Source: Frateuria_A sp035944355 (GTDB lineage: Bacteria > Pseudomonadota > Gammaproteobacteria > Xanthomonadales > Rhodanobacteraceae). From it: a stretch of DNA of 64,000 bases. The notes beneath the pieces are model-generated. The model did no database searches. It worked only from the letters and a program-made list of their open reading frames with translations, and was not told where the DNA came from. The stretch lies in NCBI RefSeq assembly GCF_035944355.1, contig NZ_DASZBH010000004.1, positions 62,001 through 126,000 of the forward strand, read 5' to 3'. Shown piece after piece: positions 33,993 through 42,683 of this stretch. The translations under genes were made by a program, and so were the position numbers. Within the stretch, counting starts at the first letter, position 1, and every line of letters starts with the position of its first letter.

Positions 33993-35078
33993 TCAGTGGC
34001 CCTTGTTTTCAAGCGAGAGCGCGAGGTCGCGCTGCTTTTCCAGGTCGGCGGGGATTTCGGCGAAGGTGTAGTCGAACATCGCGGTGACCGGCTGGGTCTT
34101 GGTCTCCAGGTACGCATTCACCTCGTTGTCCATCCAGTCGTCGCACTCGGCCTTCCAGGCTTCTTCCTTCTCGTCGTCCCAGGCGCCCTTGGCCACCAGC
34201 CAGCTCTTCAGGCGCTTGACCGGGTCCTTCGCCCAGGCGTCCTTGACCTCCTGCTCGCCGCGGTAGCGGCGAGCGTCGTCGGCGGTGGTGTGGTCGCCCA
34301 GGCGATAGGTGACCGCCTCGATGACGCTGCCGCCCTGGCCGTTGCGGGCGCGCTCGAGCGCGTCTTCCATCGCCTTGCGCACGGCGATGATGTCGTTGCC
34401 GTCGACCTGGATGCAGTACAGGCCCGCGGCGATGCCCTTCTGCGCGAGCGTCGGCGCGCCGGACTGGATCTTGCGCGGCACCGAGATGGCCCACTGGTTG
34501 TTCACGATCACCGCGACCATCGGCAGGTTCTGCGCGCCGGCGATGTTGATGGCGCCGTAGAAGTCGCCCTTGGACGAACCGCCGTCGCCGATGGTGCACA
34601 CCGCCACGCGCTTCTCGCCGCGGATCTTGAAGGCGAGCGCGGAGCCGGCCGCGTGCAGGCACTGCGTGGCGATCGGCACCGACCAGGCGAAGTCGTGGCG
34701 CGCCGGCTCGTTCTGGTAGTCGTTGCCGCGCTCGTCGCCGCCCCAGTACATGTAGACCTCGCGCGGCTGCACGCCGCGGTAGAGCTGCGCGCCGTACTCG
34801 CGGTAGCTCGGCGCCAGCACGTCTTCGGGCTTCATGGCGCTGCCGATGCCCACGTGCGCGGCCTCGTGGCCCAGGCAGCTGGCATAGGTGCCGAGCTTGC
34901 CGGTGCGCTGCAGCGCGATCGACTTGGCGTCGAACACGCGGGTGGAGAGCATCAGCTTGTACAGCTCGACCATCTGGTTCAGATCCTGCGCGAACGCAGG
35001 CAGGTCGTCGCGCACCTGCTTGCCCTCGGCGTCGAGGTATTGCAGGTACTCGATTTCAAACTTGGCGGCGATGGACAC
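33993..35078 (-). CDS. 2-oxoacid dehydrogenase E1 alpha subunit (branched-chain type)
   Basis: 361-aa thiamine diphosphate-binding subunit. The TPP motif is GDGGSSKGDFYGAINIAGAQ with NNQWAIS, and the phosphorylation-loop-like region is YRLGDHTTADDARRYR. It decarboxylates branched-chain 2-oxoacids and reductively acylates E2. The start is the GTG at 35078 (VSIAAKFEIEYLQYLDAEG) with GGGAG just upstream; the longer frame to 35264 is arginine-rich and not protein-like. First gene of the operon, divergent from kynA. Confidence 0.88.
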   Translation of the reverse strand: MSIAAKFEIEYLQYLDAEGKQVRDDLPAFAQDLNQMVELYKLMLSTRVFDAKSIALQRTGKLGTYASCLGHEAAHVGIGSAMKPEDVLAPSYREYGAQLYRGVQPREVYMYWGGDERGNDYQNEPARHDFAWSVPIATQCLHAAGSALAFKIRGEKRVAVCTIGDGGSSKGDFYGAINIAGAQNLPMVAVIVNNQWAISVPRKIQSGAPTLAQKGIAAGLYCIQVDGNDIIAVRKAMEDALERARNGQGGSVIEAVTYRLGDHTTADDARRYRGEQEVKDAWAKDPVKRLKSWLVAKGAWDDEKEEAWKAECDDWMDNEVNAYLETKTQPVTAMFDYTFAEIPADLEKQRDLALSLENKGH

Positions 35079-35356
35079 GACTCGCTCCCATGGAAAGTGG
35101 GTGGGGTGATGCTTGCGTGGGGAGGCGGCGGCCCATCCAGTGGGGCCCGGCGCGCGCTTTTCGTCCCGGAAAGACCGCGTTTGATAGCAGGCGGGGATGT
35201 TGCGGTGCAAGGTACGGTGCAACATGCGCCGGCGTGTGGAAACGATGCGGCCCGCCTTTGACATGGGTGTGACGGGCCTCCCGGTCCTGGATCAGGGGCC
35301 GCTGCGAAACGCGCCCGCTACCATATCCGCTTCGATCGAAACGAACGGACGCATCC
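35079..35356. promoter_or_regulatory. Divergent promoter region between E1-alpha and kynA
   Basis: 278 bases that must hold promoters for the dehydrogenase operon and for tryptophan dioxygenase. I cannot assign -35/-10 boxes with confidence. No regulator gene lies inside, although two catabolic units share the region. Confidence 0.4.
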
Positions 35357-36199
35357 ATGGCCGAGAACCAGCGCGACCTCGAAACCGGCATCGAGACGGA
35401 CCTGAACGGCAAGATGACCTACGGCGGCTATCTTCAGCTGGGCACCCTGCTGTCGGCGCAGCGGCCGCTTTCCGGCCATCACGACGAGATGCTGTTCATC
35501 GTGCAGCACCACGTGTCGGAACTGTGGATGAAACTGGTGATCCACGAGCTCGGGGCGGCGATCGGGCACCTGCAGGCGGACGATGTCGATGCCTGCCTGA
35601 AGGTGCTGGCCCGCGTGAAGCAGGTGCAACGCCAGCTGTTCGAGCAGTGGGCGGTGCTGGAGACGCTGACGCCCGCCGAGTACCTGGAGTTCCGCGACGT
35701 GCTCGGGCCCTCGTCCGGCTTCCAGTCGCTGCAGTACCGCATGATCGAGTTCATGCTCGGCAACAAGCACGCGGACATGCTCAAGGTGTTCGCACACGAT
35801 CCGGCCGCGCAGGCGCAATTGGGCGCGGTGCTCGCATCGCCCAGCCTCTACGATGAGTTCCTGCGCTACCTCGCCCGCCACGGCCACGCGGTGCCGGCCG
35901 AGCTCGTCGAGCGCGACTGGACCCAGCCTTATCGCCGCCATTCCGGCCTGCTGCCGGTGCTCAAGCGCATCTACGAGGAGCGCGGCAGCTTCTGGCCGGA
36001 GTACCACCTGTGCGAGCAACTGGTGGACGTGGAGGAAAGCTTCCAGCTTTGGCGCTTCCGCCACATGAAGACGGTGGAGCGGATCATCGGGCACCGCCGC
36101 GGCACCGGCGGCTCCTCCGGCGTGTCGTTCCTGAAGAAGGCGCTGGAACTGGAGTTCTTCCCGGAGCTGCTGGACGTGCGCACGGTGCTGGGTACCTGA
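35357..36199 (+). CDS. kynA: Tryptophan 2,3-dioxygenase
   Basis: 280-aa haem enzyme that opens the indole ring of tryptophan to N-formylkynurenine. Family landmarks are MTYGGYLQLGTLLSAQRPLS, HHDEMLFIVQHHVSELWMKL, GFQSLQYRMIEFMLGNK, and FRHMKTVERIIGHRRGTGGS with the proximal haem histidine near the C-terminus. The next pathway steps (kynB, kynU) are not adjacent. Confidence 0.95.
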   Translation: MAENQRDLETGIETDLNGKMTYGGYLQLGTLLSAQRPLSGHHDEMLFIVQHHVSELWMKLVIHELGAAIGHLQADDVDACLKVLARVKQVQRQLFEQWAVLETLTPAEYLEFRDVLGPSSGFQSLQYRMIEFMLGNKHADMLKVFAHDPAAQAQLGAVLASPSLYDEFLRYLARHGHAVPAELVERDWTQPYRRHSGLLPVLKRIYEERGSFWPEYHLCEQLVDVEESFQLWRFRHMKTVERIIGHRRGTGGSSGVSFLKKALELEFFPELLDVRTVLGT

Positions 36200-36298
36200 C
36201 CGGCGCTCGGAAGGGCCGCCATTGACGCGGCGCCCTCGCGCCGGTTACACGTCTGCGATGGCGCGCGGCCAGCGCGCACTCATACTCGAGGGGAATCC

Positions 36299-37804
36299 AT
36301 GAGCCAGACCGCCGACGCCGCACCGGCCGCGCCCGACTACCCGCAACTGCTCGGCCACCCGCGTCCGCTGTGGATGCTGTTCATGACCGAGTTCTGGGAG
36401 CGCTTCGCCTATTACAGCGTCAGCTGGGCGCTGGTGCTCTACATCGTGGCGCAGTTCTTCCACGGCGATCCGGCAGGGCAGGGCTGGGCCGCCGGCATCT
36501 ACGGCGCCTACACCGCGCTGATCTACGCGGCCTCGATCTTCGGCGGCTACGTGGCCGATCGGGTGATCGGCTACCAGCGCTCGATCCTGCTCGGCGCGGC
36601 GGTGATGGCCGCGGGCCTGTTCACCCTGCTGCTGCCGAGCAAGCCGTTGATGATGCTCGGCCTGGCGCTGGTGATCGCCGGCGACGGCCTGTTCAAACCG
36701 AACATCTCCACCATGGTGGGCCAGCTCTACGGGCGCGACGATCCGCGCCGCGACCGCGGCTTCACCCTGTTCTACATGGGCATCAATGCCGGCGCCTTCG
36801 TGGCGCCGCTGCTCACCGGCTGGATGGCGGCCTATTTCACCGACACGCCGATGCAGCAGAACTACCGCATCGTGTTCGGCGCCGCCGGCGTCGGCATGCT
36901 GCTGAGCTTCCTGTGGTTCTGGTTCGGCCGCCGCGGCCTGAAAGGCGTGGGTCGTCCGCTGCCGGGCATGGAGAACCGCCTGCGCGTGCTGTGGGTGCTG
37001 ATCGGCGCGGCCATCGCGGTGCCGGTGATCTACGCGCTGCTGGCCTACGTCGGCGCCGACGGCCTGCAGTGGCTGCTCGGCGTCTTGTTCGTCGGCGTGG
37101 CGGCGGCGCTGATCGTCGAGGCGATGCGCCACGACCGGGTGCAGCTGCACCGGGTGATCGCCATGCTGATCGTGTTCGTCTTCAGCGTGGTGTTCTGGAC
37201 CTTCTACTTCCAGTTTGGCACCTCGCTCAACTTCCTGGCGGAGAACTGGGTGGACCGGCAGATGTTCGGCGGCTGGGTGTTCCCGGTCGGCTGGTTCCAG
37301 TCGGTGACGCCGTTGTCGATCCTCGTGCTTGCGCCGCTGCTGACGCTGGTCTGGGCAGTCCTCTCGCGCCGCAAGGCCGAGCCGTCGATCCCGCGCAAGT
37401 TCAGCTTCGGGCTGATCTTCAACGGACTGGGCTTCATCGTGCTGGTGTACGCGCTCAAGGCACTGCTCGGGCCCACCGGGCTGATCCCGTTCTGGCCGCT
37501 GGTGCTGTGCTACGTGATGCAGACGCTGGGCGAGCTGTGCCTCTCGCCGATCGGCCTGTCGATGGTCACCAAGCTGGCGCCGCCGCGTTTCGTCGGCCTG
37601 GCGATGGGCGGCTGGTTTCTTTCGCTGGCAGGTGGCGGCGATTTTTCCGGCATCGTCGCCAGCCGCATCAGCGGCGAGCACGGCATGACGGTCGCCTCGG
37701 CGCTGTCCGGCTTCAGCTTCTGCTTCTGGGTGCTGGCCGGTTCCGGCGTGCTGTTGCTGCTGATCTCGCCGCTGATCAACAAGCTGATGCACGGGGTGAA
37801 GTAG
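36299..37804 (+). CDS. POT-family proton-coupled peptide transporter
   Basis: 501-aa major facilitator protein of the POT/PTR family with 12-14 membrane helices. The signature ExxERFxYY is present in the first helix region as EFWERFAYYS; GDGLFKPNISTMVGQLY and FTLFYMGINAGAFVAPLLTG follow. It imports di- and tripeptides with protons. It lies beside amino-acid catabolic genes, in keeping with peptides as a carbon source. Confidence 0.92.
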   Translation: MSQTADAAPAAPDYPQLLGHPRPLWMLFMTEFWERFAYYSVSWALVLYIVAQFFHGDPAGQGWAAGIYGAYTALIYAASIFGGYVADRVIGYQRSILLGAAVMAAGLFTLLLPSKPLMMLGLALVIAGDGLFKPNISTMVGQLYGRDDPRRDRGFTLFYMGINAGAFVAPLLTGWMAAYFTDTPMQQNYRIVFGAAGVGMLLSFLWFWFGRRGLKGVGRPLPGMENRLRVLWVLIGAAIAVPVIYALLAYVGADGLQWLLGVLFVGVAAALIVEAMRHDRVQLHRVIAMLIVFVFSVVFWTFYFQFGTSLNFLAENWVDRQMFGGWVFPVGWFQSVTPLSILVLAPLLTLVWAVLSRRKAEPSIPRKFSFGLIFNGLGFIVLVYALKALLGPTGLIPFWPLVLCYVMQTLGELCLSPIGLSMVTKLAPPRFVGLAMGGWFLSLAGGGDFSGIVASRISGEHGMTVASALSGFSFCFWVLAGSGVLLLLISPLINKLMHGVK

Positions 37805-37842
37805 ACCCCGCTACCGCGCCTTCCCGTGCAAGCGGGGAGGGC

Positions 37843-38391
37843 TCAGGGGCTCTCCGGCGGCATCAGCTTGTCGAGGATGCGCTCGAGCCAGGCCTGTTCC
37901 TCGCCGTCCAGCTTCGCCAGCAGCTCGCGCTCACGCTGGCGCGCCATCGGCGCCACCTGGTCGTGGATCGCCCAGCCGGCCTCGCTGAGGCTGAGCACCG
38001 AGCGGCGCTTGTCGCCATCGTGGGTGGCGCGGCTTACCCGGCCCGCTTCGACCAGCCGCGCCAGCGCGCGGCTGACCGCCACCTTGTCCATCGCCGTGCG
38101 TTCGGCCACCTCGCGCGCGGACAGGCCGTCGAAGCGCGCCAGCACGGCCATCACCCGCCACTCGGTCACGCCCAGGTCGAAGCGCCGCTGGTAGTCGTCG
38201 GCGATCGCCTGGCTCACCGTGTTGGACACGATCGACAACTGGTAGGGCAGGAAATGCTCCAGTTCCAGCGGCGCGTGCTCCGGCGAGGCTTGCTTCGGCG
38301 GGGCGTGCTTCAAAAGGACACGTTCGTCCGATGGACGGGCGGGTTGGCGCTTGGCGGGCACGGCGGCGCGGTTCCTTGCAAATGGTTTCAT
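37843..38391 (-). CDS. MarR-family regulator, probable repressor of tyrosine catabolism
   Basis: 182-aa winged-helix protein with a basic, disordered N-terminal 45 residues. Helices follow (LPYQLSIVSNTVSQAIADDY), then the recognition region VTEWRVMAVLARFDGLSARE and AMDKVAVSRALARLVEAGRV, and the wing RATHDGDKRRSVLSLSEAG. It is divergent from hpd, with 105 bases between. A near-perfect palindrome overlaps its own start codon, suggesting autorepression. Control of hpd-hmgA-fahA is inferred from position. Confidence 0.82.
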   Translation of the reverse strand: MKPFARNRAAVPAKRQPARPSDERVLLKHAPPKQASPEHAPLELEHFLPYQLSIVSNTVSQAIADDYQRRFDLGVTEWRVMAVLARFDGLSAREVAERTAMDKVAVSRALARLVEAGRVSRATHDGDKRRSVLSLSEAGWAIHDQVAPMARQRERELLAKLDGEEQAWLERILDKLMPPESP

Positions 38392-38398
38392 ATGTAAC
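38385..38398. promoter_or_regulatory. Candidate MarR operator
   Basis: GTTTCATATGTAAC is a 14-bp dyad centred on CATATG with one mismatched pair (GTTNC...GNAAC). It overlaps the MarR ATG (38389-38391) and lies in the AT-rich part of the MarR-hpd divergent region, as expected for a MarR-type repressor site. Confidence 0.55.
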
Positions 38399-38496
38399 TA
38401 TAACGGTGTTCTAGCCGAATTCTTCGTGGCCACCGCGCACGCTGCGGATAGGGCCGCGCCGCCAGCTTACGTCTTCCGCCATTCCAGGAGAGCGCC

Positions 38497-39591
38497 ATGA
38501 ACGCCCAACCGAACCTCGGCATGCAGGTCACCACGTTCGAGAACCCGATGGGCATCGACGGCTTCGAGTTCGTCGAGTTCGCCGCGCCGGCCGGGCGTGG
38601 GCAGGAATTGCACACGCTGTTCCGCAAGATGGGCTTCACGGCGGTGCTCAGGCACAAGAGCCGGCCGATCACCGTGTACCGCCAGAACGGCGTGAACTTC
38701 CTGGTCAACGAGGATCCGGATTCCTTCGCCGCCGACTTCGCCGCCAAGCATGGCCCTTGCGCCTGTGGCTTCGCGATCCGCTTCAAGACGCCTGCCGAGG
38801 AGGTCTGCCGGAAGGTGCTGGCCAACGGCGGCGAGGCGGTCGATCACAAGGCTTCCAGCAAGGCGGTGAACGCGCCGGTGGTCAAGGGCATCGGCGACTG
38901 CATGCTGTACCTGGTCGATCGCTATGGCAGCAAGGGCGACGTCTACGACGGCGACTACGCGCCGGTCGAAGGCGCCGAACAGAACCCCAAGGGTTTCGGC
39001 CTGACCTTCATCGACCACCTCACGCACAACCTCTACTTCGGCAACATGCAGAAGTGGTCCGACTACTACGAGCGGCTGTTCAATTTCCGCGAGATCCGCT
39101 ACTTCGACATCAAGGGCGCCAAGACCGGCCTGGTGTCCAAGGCGATGACTGCGCCGGACGGCATCGTGCGCATCCCGCTCAACGAATCGTCCGACCCCAA
39201 GAGCCAGATCAACGAGTACCTCGACGCCTACCACGGCGAAGGCATCCAGCACATCGCGTGCTTCACCGACGACATCTACGCCACGGTCGAGGCTATGCGC
39301 GCGCAGGGTGTGGAGTTCCTCGACACGCCCGACACCTATTTCGACGTGATCGACCTGCGCATCCCCAACCACGGCGAGGACGTGCCGCGTTTGCGCAAGA
39401 ACAAGATCCTGATCGACGCCGATCCGGAGACCAAGCAGCGCAAGCTGCTGCAGATCTTCACCCAGAACAACATCGGCCCGATCTTCTTCGAGATCATCCA
39501 GCGCAAGGGCAACGAGGGCTTCGGCGAAGGCAACTTCCAGGCGCTGTTCGAGAGCATCGAACGGGATCAGATGAAGCGCGGCGTGCTTTGA
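38497..39591 (+). CDS. hpd: 4-Hydroxyphenylpyruvate dioxygenase
   Basis: 364-aa non-haem iron dioxygenase that turns 4-hydroxyphenylpyruvate into homogentisate. Two VOC modules are present; the C-terminal one carries the iron ligands, His in FIDHLTHNL, His in GIQHIACFTDDI and Glu in PIFFEIIQRKG. The C-terminal GFGEGNFQALFESIERDQ is typical. CAGGAG lies upstream of the ATG. First gene of the tyrosine catabolic unit, followed directly by the inserted DUF559 unit. Confidence 0.95.
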   Translation: MNAQPNLGMQVTTFENPMGIDGFEFVEFAAPAGRGQELHTLFRKMGFTAVLRHKSRPITVYRQNGVNFLVNEDPDSFAADFAAKHGPCACGFAIRFKTPAEEVCRKVLANGGEAVDHKASSKAVNAPVVKGIGDCMLYLVDRYGSKGDVYDGDYAPVEGAEQNPKGFGLTFIDHLTHNLYFGNMQKWSDYYERLFNFREIRYFDIKGAKTGLVSKAMTAPDGIVRIPLNESSDPKSQINEYLDAYHGEGIQHIACFTDDIYATVEAMRAQGVEFLDTPDTYFDVIDLRIPNHGEDVPRLRKNKILIDADPETKQRKLLQIFTQNNIGPIFFEIIQRKGNEGFGEGNFQALFESIERDQMKRGVL

Positions 39592-40046
39592 CGCTTTTGA
39601 GCCCCTCTCCCCCGGGAGAGGGGTTCGGGAGAGGGTACGGTCATGCCAGGACGCATCAACCCGCCGTTGCCGACAAGGACGCGCAACCGAGCCAGGTCGC
39701 TAAGGCAAGCAGGCACGGAGGCCGAACAGACCATGTGGTATCGCTTGCGTGCCAGCCGTCTGGATGGCTTCAAGTTCCGTCGGCAGCATCCCATCCCGCC
39801 CTATGTGGCAGATTTTTACTGTGAGGCCTGCAAGCTGGTCGTGGAACTGGATGGCTCGCAGCATGACGACCAGGTGGACTGCGAGCGCACGCGTTTCCTC
39901 GAGGCGAAATGCCTCAAGGTAATGCGCTTCTGGGATGACGAAGTACTGCAGCAAACGGACGCGGTGCTCGAGGCGATACTTCGCACCGCGCACGACCGGA
40001 CCCTCACCCCCCACCCCTCTCCCGAAGGGAGAGGGGCTCAAGAGCG
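39592..40046. mobile_element. 455-bp DUF559 unit with 20-bp terminal inverted repeats
   Basis: The unit starts at the base after the hpd stop codon and ends seven bases before the hmgA ATG. Its ends are inverted repeats that match at 19 of 20 positions: left CGCTTTTGAGCCCCTCTCCC (39592-39611), right GGGAGAGGGGCTCAAGAGCG (40027-40046). Each end also folds into its own GC hairpin of the CCCTCTCCC...GGGAGAGGG type that is scattered in other intergenic regions. The only gene inside encodes a DUF559 nuclease-like protein. No target-site duplication is seen. Confidence 0.6.
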
Positions 40047-40053
40047 AAAAGCG
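39643..40053 (+). CDS. DUF559 (Vsr-like) endonuclease-fold protein, open into hmgA
   Basis: About 137 codons from ATG 39643, with GAGAGGG 7 bases upstream, up to the hmgA start. Conserved DUF559 features are TEAEQTMWYRLRASRLDGFK, FRRQHPIPPYVADFYCEAC and LVVELDGSQHDDQVDCERTR, followed by VMRFWDDEVLQ. The family is related to PD-(D/E)XK and Vsr nucleases; the acidic residues in ADFYC and VELDG are the likely active site. There is no stop codon: the frame continues through PHPSPEGRGAQERKA into hmgA, so either a 572-aa fusion (39643-41361) or ribosome reinitiation occurs. It is flanked by inverted repeats and looks like an insertion in the operon. Confidence 0.75.
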
Positions 40054-41361
40054 ATGAGCGCCATGCAATCGAGCGGTTATCAATCCGGCTTCGCCAACGA
40101 ATTCGCCACCGAGGCGATCCCCGGCACCCTCCCCGAGGGACAGAACTCGCCGCAGCGCGTGGCCCACGGGCTTTACGCCGAGCAGCTCTCCGGCACGGCC
40201 TTCACCGCGCCGCGGCATCAGAACCGCCGCAGCTGGCTCTACCGCATCCGTCCGGCGGCAGTGCACGCGCCGTTCGAGCCGCTGGCGCACGAACGTTTCC
40301 ACAACCGTTTCGACGAGGCGCCGGCCACGCCCAACCAACTGCGCTGGGATCCGCTGCCGAGCCCCACGCAGCCCACCGACTTCGTCGACGGCCTGGTCAC
40401 CGTCGCCGGCAACGGCGGCCCGGCCGAGCAGGCGGGCATCGGCATCCACCTGTACGCGGCCAACCGTTCGATGCAGGGCCGCTTCTTCTACGACGCCGAC
40501 GGCGAGCTGTTGATCGTGCCGCAGCAGGGCCGCCTGCGCATCGCCACGGAGCTCGGCCTGATCGAACTGGAGCCGCAGGAGATCGCGGTGATCCCGCGCG
40601 GCGTGCGCTTCCGCGTCGATCTGTCCGATGCCGAGGCGCGCGGCTACGTCTGCGAGAACTTCGGCGCGCTGCTGCGCCTGCCCGAGCTCGGCCCCATCGG
40701 TTCGAACTGCCTGGCCAACGCGCGCGACTTCCTCACCCCTTGCGCGGCCTATGAGGACGTGGAGGGCGATTTCCGCCTCGTCGCCAAGTTCCAGGGTGCG
40801 CTGTGGCAGGCCAAGATCGGCCATTCGCCGCTGGATGTGGTCGGCTGGCACGGCAACTACGCGCCCTACAAATACGACCTGCGCCGCTTCAACACGATCG
40901 GCTCGATCAGCTACGACCATCCCGACCCGTCGATCTTCACCGTGCTCACCTCGCCCAGCGACACGCCGGGCACGGCCAACGTCGACCTGGCGATCTTCCC
41001 GCCGCGCTGGCTGGTGGCGCAGCACACCTTCCGCCCGCCCTGGTTCCACCGCAACGTGGCCAGCGAGTTCATGGGCCTGATCACCGGCGTGTACGACGCC
41101 AAGGCCGAAGGCTTCGTGCCGGGCGGCGCGTCCCTGCACAACTGCATGAGTGGCCACGGGCCCGATGCGGCCACCTTCGAGAAGGCCTCGAACGCGGATC
41201 TTTCCAAGCCCGACGTGATCGGCGGCACCATGGCCTTCATGTTCGAGACGCGCAAGGTGATCCGGCCGACGCGCCAGGCGCTGGAGTCGCCGCAGCTGCA
41301 GAAGAATTACTACCAGTGCTGGCAGGGCATCGCGCGGCACTTCGCGCCGCCGCAGGCCTGA
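40054..41361 (+). CDS. hmgA: Homogentisate 1,2-dioxygenase
   Basis: 435 aa from ATG 40054 (a second ATG lies at 40063). Family start SSGYQSGFANEFATEAIPGT; cupin core with FPPRWLVAQHTFRPPWFHRN and SEFMGLITG carrying iron ligands; C-terminal SCMSGHGPDA-like segment (NCMSGHGPDAATF). It opens homogentisate to maleylacetoacetate. The reading frame is open upstream through the whole DUF559 gene, so an N-terminal fusion is possible. The inserted unit has replaced the normal leader; only a weak AAGAG precedes the ATG. Confidence 0.93.
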   Translation: MSAMQSSGYQSGFANEFATEAIPGTLPEGQNSPQRVAHGLYAEQLSGTAFTAPRHQNRRSWLYRIRPAAVHAPFEPLAHERFHNRFDEAPATPNQLRWDPLPSPTQPTDFVDGLVTVAGNGGPAEQAGIGIHLYAANRSMQGRFFYDADGELLIVPQQGRLRIATELGLIELEPQEIAVIPRGVRFRVDLSDAEARGYVCENFGALLRLPELGPIGSNCLANARDFLTPCAAYEDVEGDFRLVAKFQGALWQAKIGHSPLDVVGWHGNYAPYKYDLRRFNTIGSISYDHPDPSIFTVLTSPSDTPGTANVDLAIFPPRWLVAQHTFRPPWFHRNVASEFMGLITGVYDAKAEGFVPGGASLHNCMSGHGPDAATFEKASNADLSKPDVIGGTMAFMFETRKVIRPTRQALESPQLQKNYYQCWQGIARHFAPPQA

Positions 41362-41382
41362 ACTTTTCCGCAGGAGAACCCG

Positions 41383-42369
41383 ATGAAGCTCGCAAGTCTC
41401 AAGGAAGGCGGCCGCGACGGCACGCTGATCGTGGTCAGCCGCGACCTGAAGCGCGCGGTCAAGGCCGGCGCCATCGCGCCCACGCTGCAGGCTGCGCTGG
41501 ATGACTGGTCCAACGCCGCGCCGCGGCTCAATGCATTGTTCGACGAGCTCAATGCCGGCAAGGCCGCGGGGGCCTTCGAGCTGGACGTGTCGGCGCTTGC
41601 CGCGCCGCTGCCGCGCGCCTATGAATTCGTCGACGGTTCGGCCTACCTGCCGCACGTGGAGCGCGTGCGCCGCGCGCGCGGCGCCGAGGTGCCGGCGAGC
41701 TTCTACACCGACCCGCTGATGTACCAGGCCACCAGCGCGGGCTTCCTCGGGCCGCGCGATCCGGTGGTGGTGCCCAGCGAGGATTTCGGCATCGATCTGG
41801 AGGCCGAGGTGATCGTGGTCACCGACGACGTGCCGATGGCGACCACGCCCGAGCAGGCCTCCGCACACATCCAGCTGGTCGGCCTGGTCAACGACGTCTC
41901 GCTGCGCGGCCTGATTCCCAACGAGCTGGCCAAGGGCTTCGGCTTCCTGCAGTCCAAGCCGCGTTCGGCGCTCTCGCCGGTACTGGTCACGCCGGATGAG
42001 CTGGGCGAGTACTGGAAGGACGACAAGCTGCACCTGCCCATGCGCACCTGGCTCAACGGCCAGTGGTTCGGCGAGGCCGAATGCGGCGTGGACATGCAGT
42101 TCAGCTTCGCGCAGCTGGTGGCGCACGTGGCCAGGACGCGCCCGCTCACCGCCGGCACGATCGTGGGCTCGGGCACCATCGCCAACCAGGACACCGGCAA
42201 GGGGGCCTCCTGCCTGGCCGAGCAGCGCACCGTGGAAACCCTGCGCGACGGCAAGCCGAGCACGCCGTTCCTGAAGTTCGGCGATTCGCTGCGGATCGAG
42301 GTCACCGACGCCGACGGGGCTTCGATCTTCGGCGCCATCGAACAAATCGTCACGCCGCTGTCGGCATGA
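41383..42369 (+). CDS. fahA: Fumarylacetoacetate hydrolase
   Basis: 328-aa FAH-family hydrolase that splits fumarylacetoacetate into fumarate and acetoacetate. Metal and catalytic residues lie in DFGIDLEAEVIVVTDDVP, HIQLVGLVNDVSLRGLIPNE and TAGTIVGSGTIANQDTGKGA. CAGGAG precedes the ATG. It follows hmgA by 21 bases and completes the local part of the tyrosine pathway; maleylacetoacetate isomerase is encoded at 61287. Confidence 0.92.
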   Translation: MKLASLKEGGRDGTLIVVSRDLKRAVKAGAIAPTLQAALDDWSNAAPRLNALFDELNAGKAAGAFELDVSALAAPLPRAYEFVDGSAYLPHVERVRRARGAEVPASFYTDPLMYQATSAGFLGPRDPVVVPSEDFGIDLEAEVIVVTDDVPMATTPEQASAHIQLVGLVNDVSLRGLIPNELAKGFGFLQSKPRSALSPVLVTPDELGEYWKDDKLHLPMRTWLNGQWFGEAECGVDMQFSFAQLVAHVARTRPLTAGTIVGSGTIANQDTGKGASCLAEQRTVETLRDGKPSTPFLKFGDSLRIEVTDADGASIFGAIEQIVTPLSA

Positions 42370-42443
42370 TCGACGCCACCCAGGCGCACAGGCGCCTGGG
42401 TGGTCCCGGTCCGCCGGGCATCGTCCATCGAAGGAGCCTGCCG

Positions 42444-42683
42444 ATGCCGCACCCTTTCTCCGTTCTCGTCGCCGGCGCCACCGCGCCCTTGCTGGGCCTG
42501 GCGATCCATGCCGCTCCAGCCCAGGCCCTCGGCCACGCGGCCGCCCACGCAGCAGCGGCATTGCCGCACAACCTGTGTGCCTCGTGCCATGGCGGCGGGA
42601 ACGTGGTGTCGTCCGCCGATGCGCTCGATGCGCGAGATCTGACGGCGGCGCGGATCTATCTGGAGGGTGCGGTGCGGGGTTGA
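42444..42683 (+). CDS. Short exported c-type cytochrome-like protein
   Basis: 79 aa. A signal peptide (MPHPFSVLVAGATAPLLGLA...AQA) is followed by a single haem-binding motif, LCASCHGGG, and only 31 residues after it. AAGGAG 7 bases before the ATG supports translation. A usual c-type cytochrome needs a distal Met about 40-60 residues further on; this protein stops first, so it may be truncated or a haem-binding remnant. It is downstream of fahA on the same strand. Confidence 0.55.
   Translation: MPHPFSVLVAGATAPLLGLAIHAAPAQALGHAAAHAAAALPHNLCASCHGGGNVVSSADALDARDLTAARIYLEGAVRG

Noticed and set aside
31483..34071. 862-codon plus-strand frame
   Set aside because: Antisense to the E2 and E1-beta genes; His/Arg/Val-rich composition is typical of a high-GC shadow.
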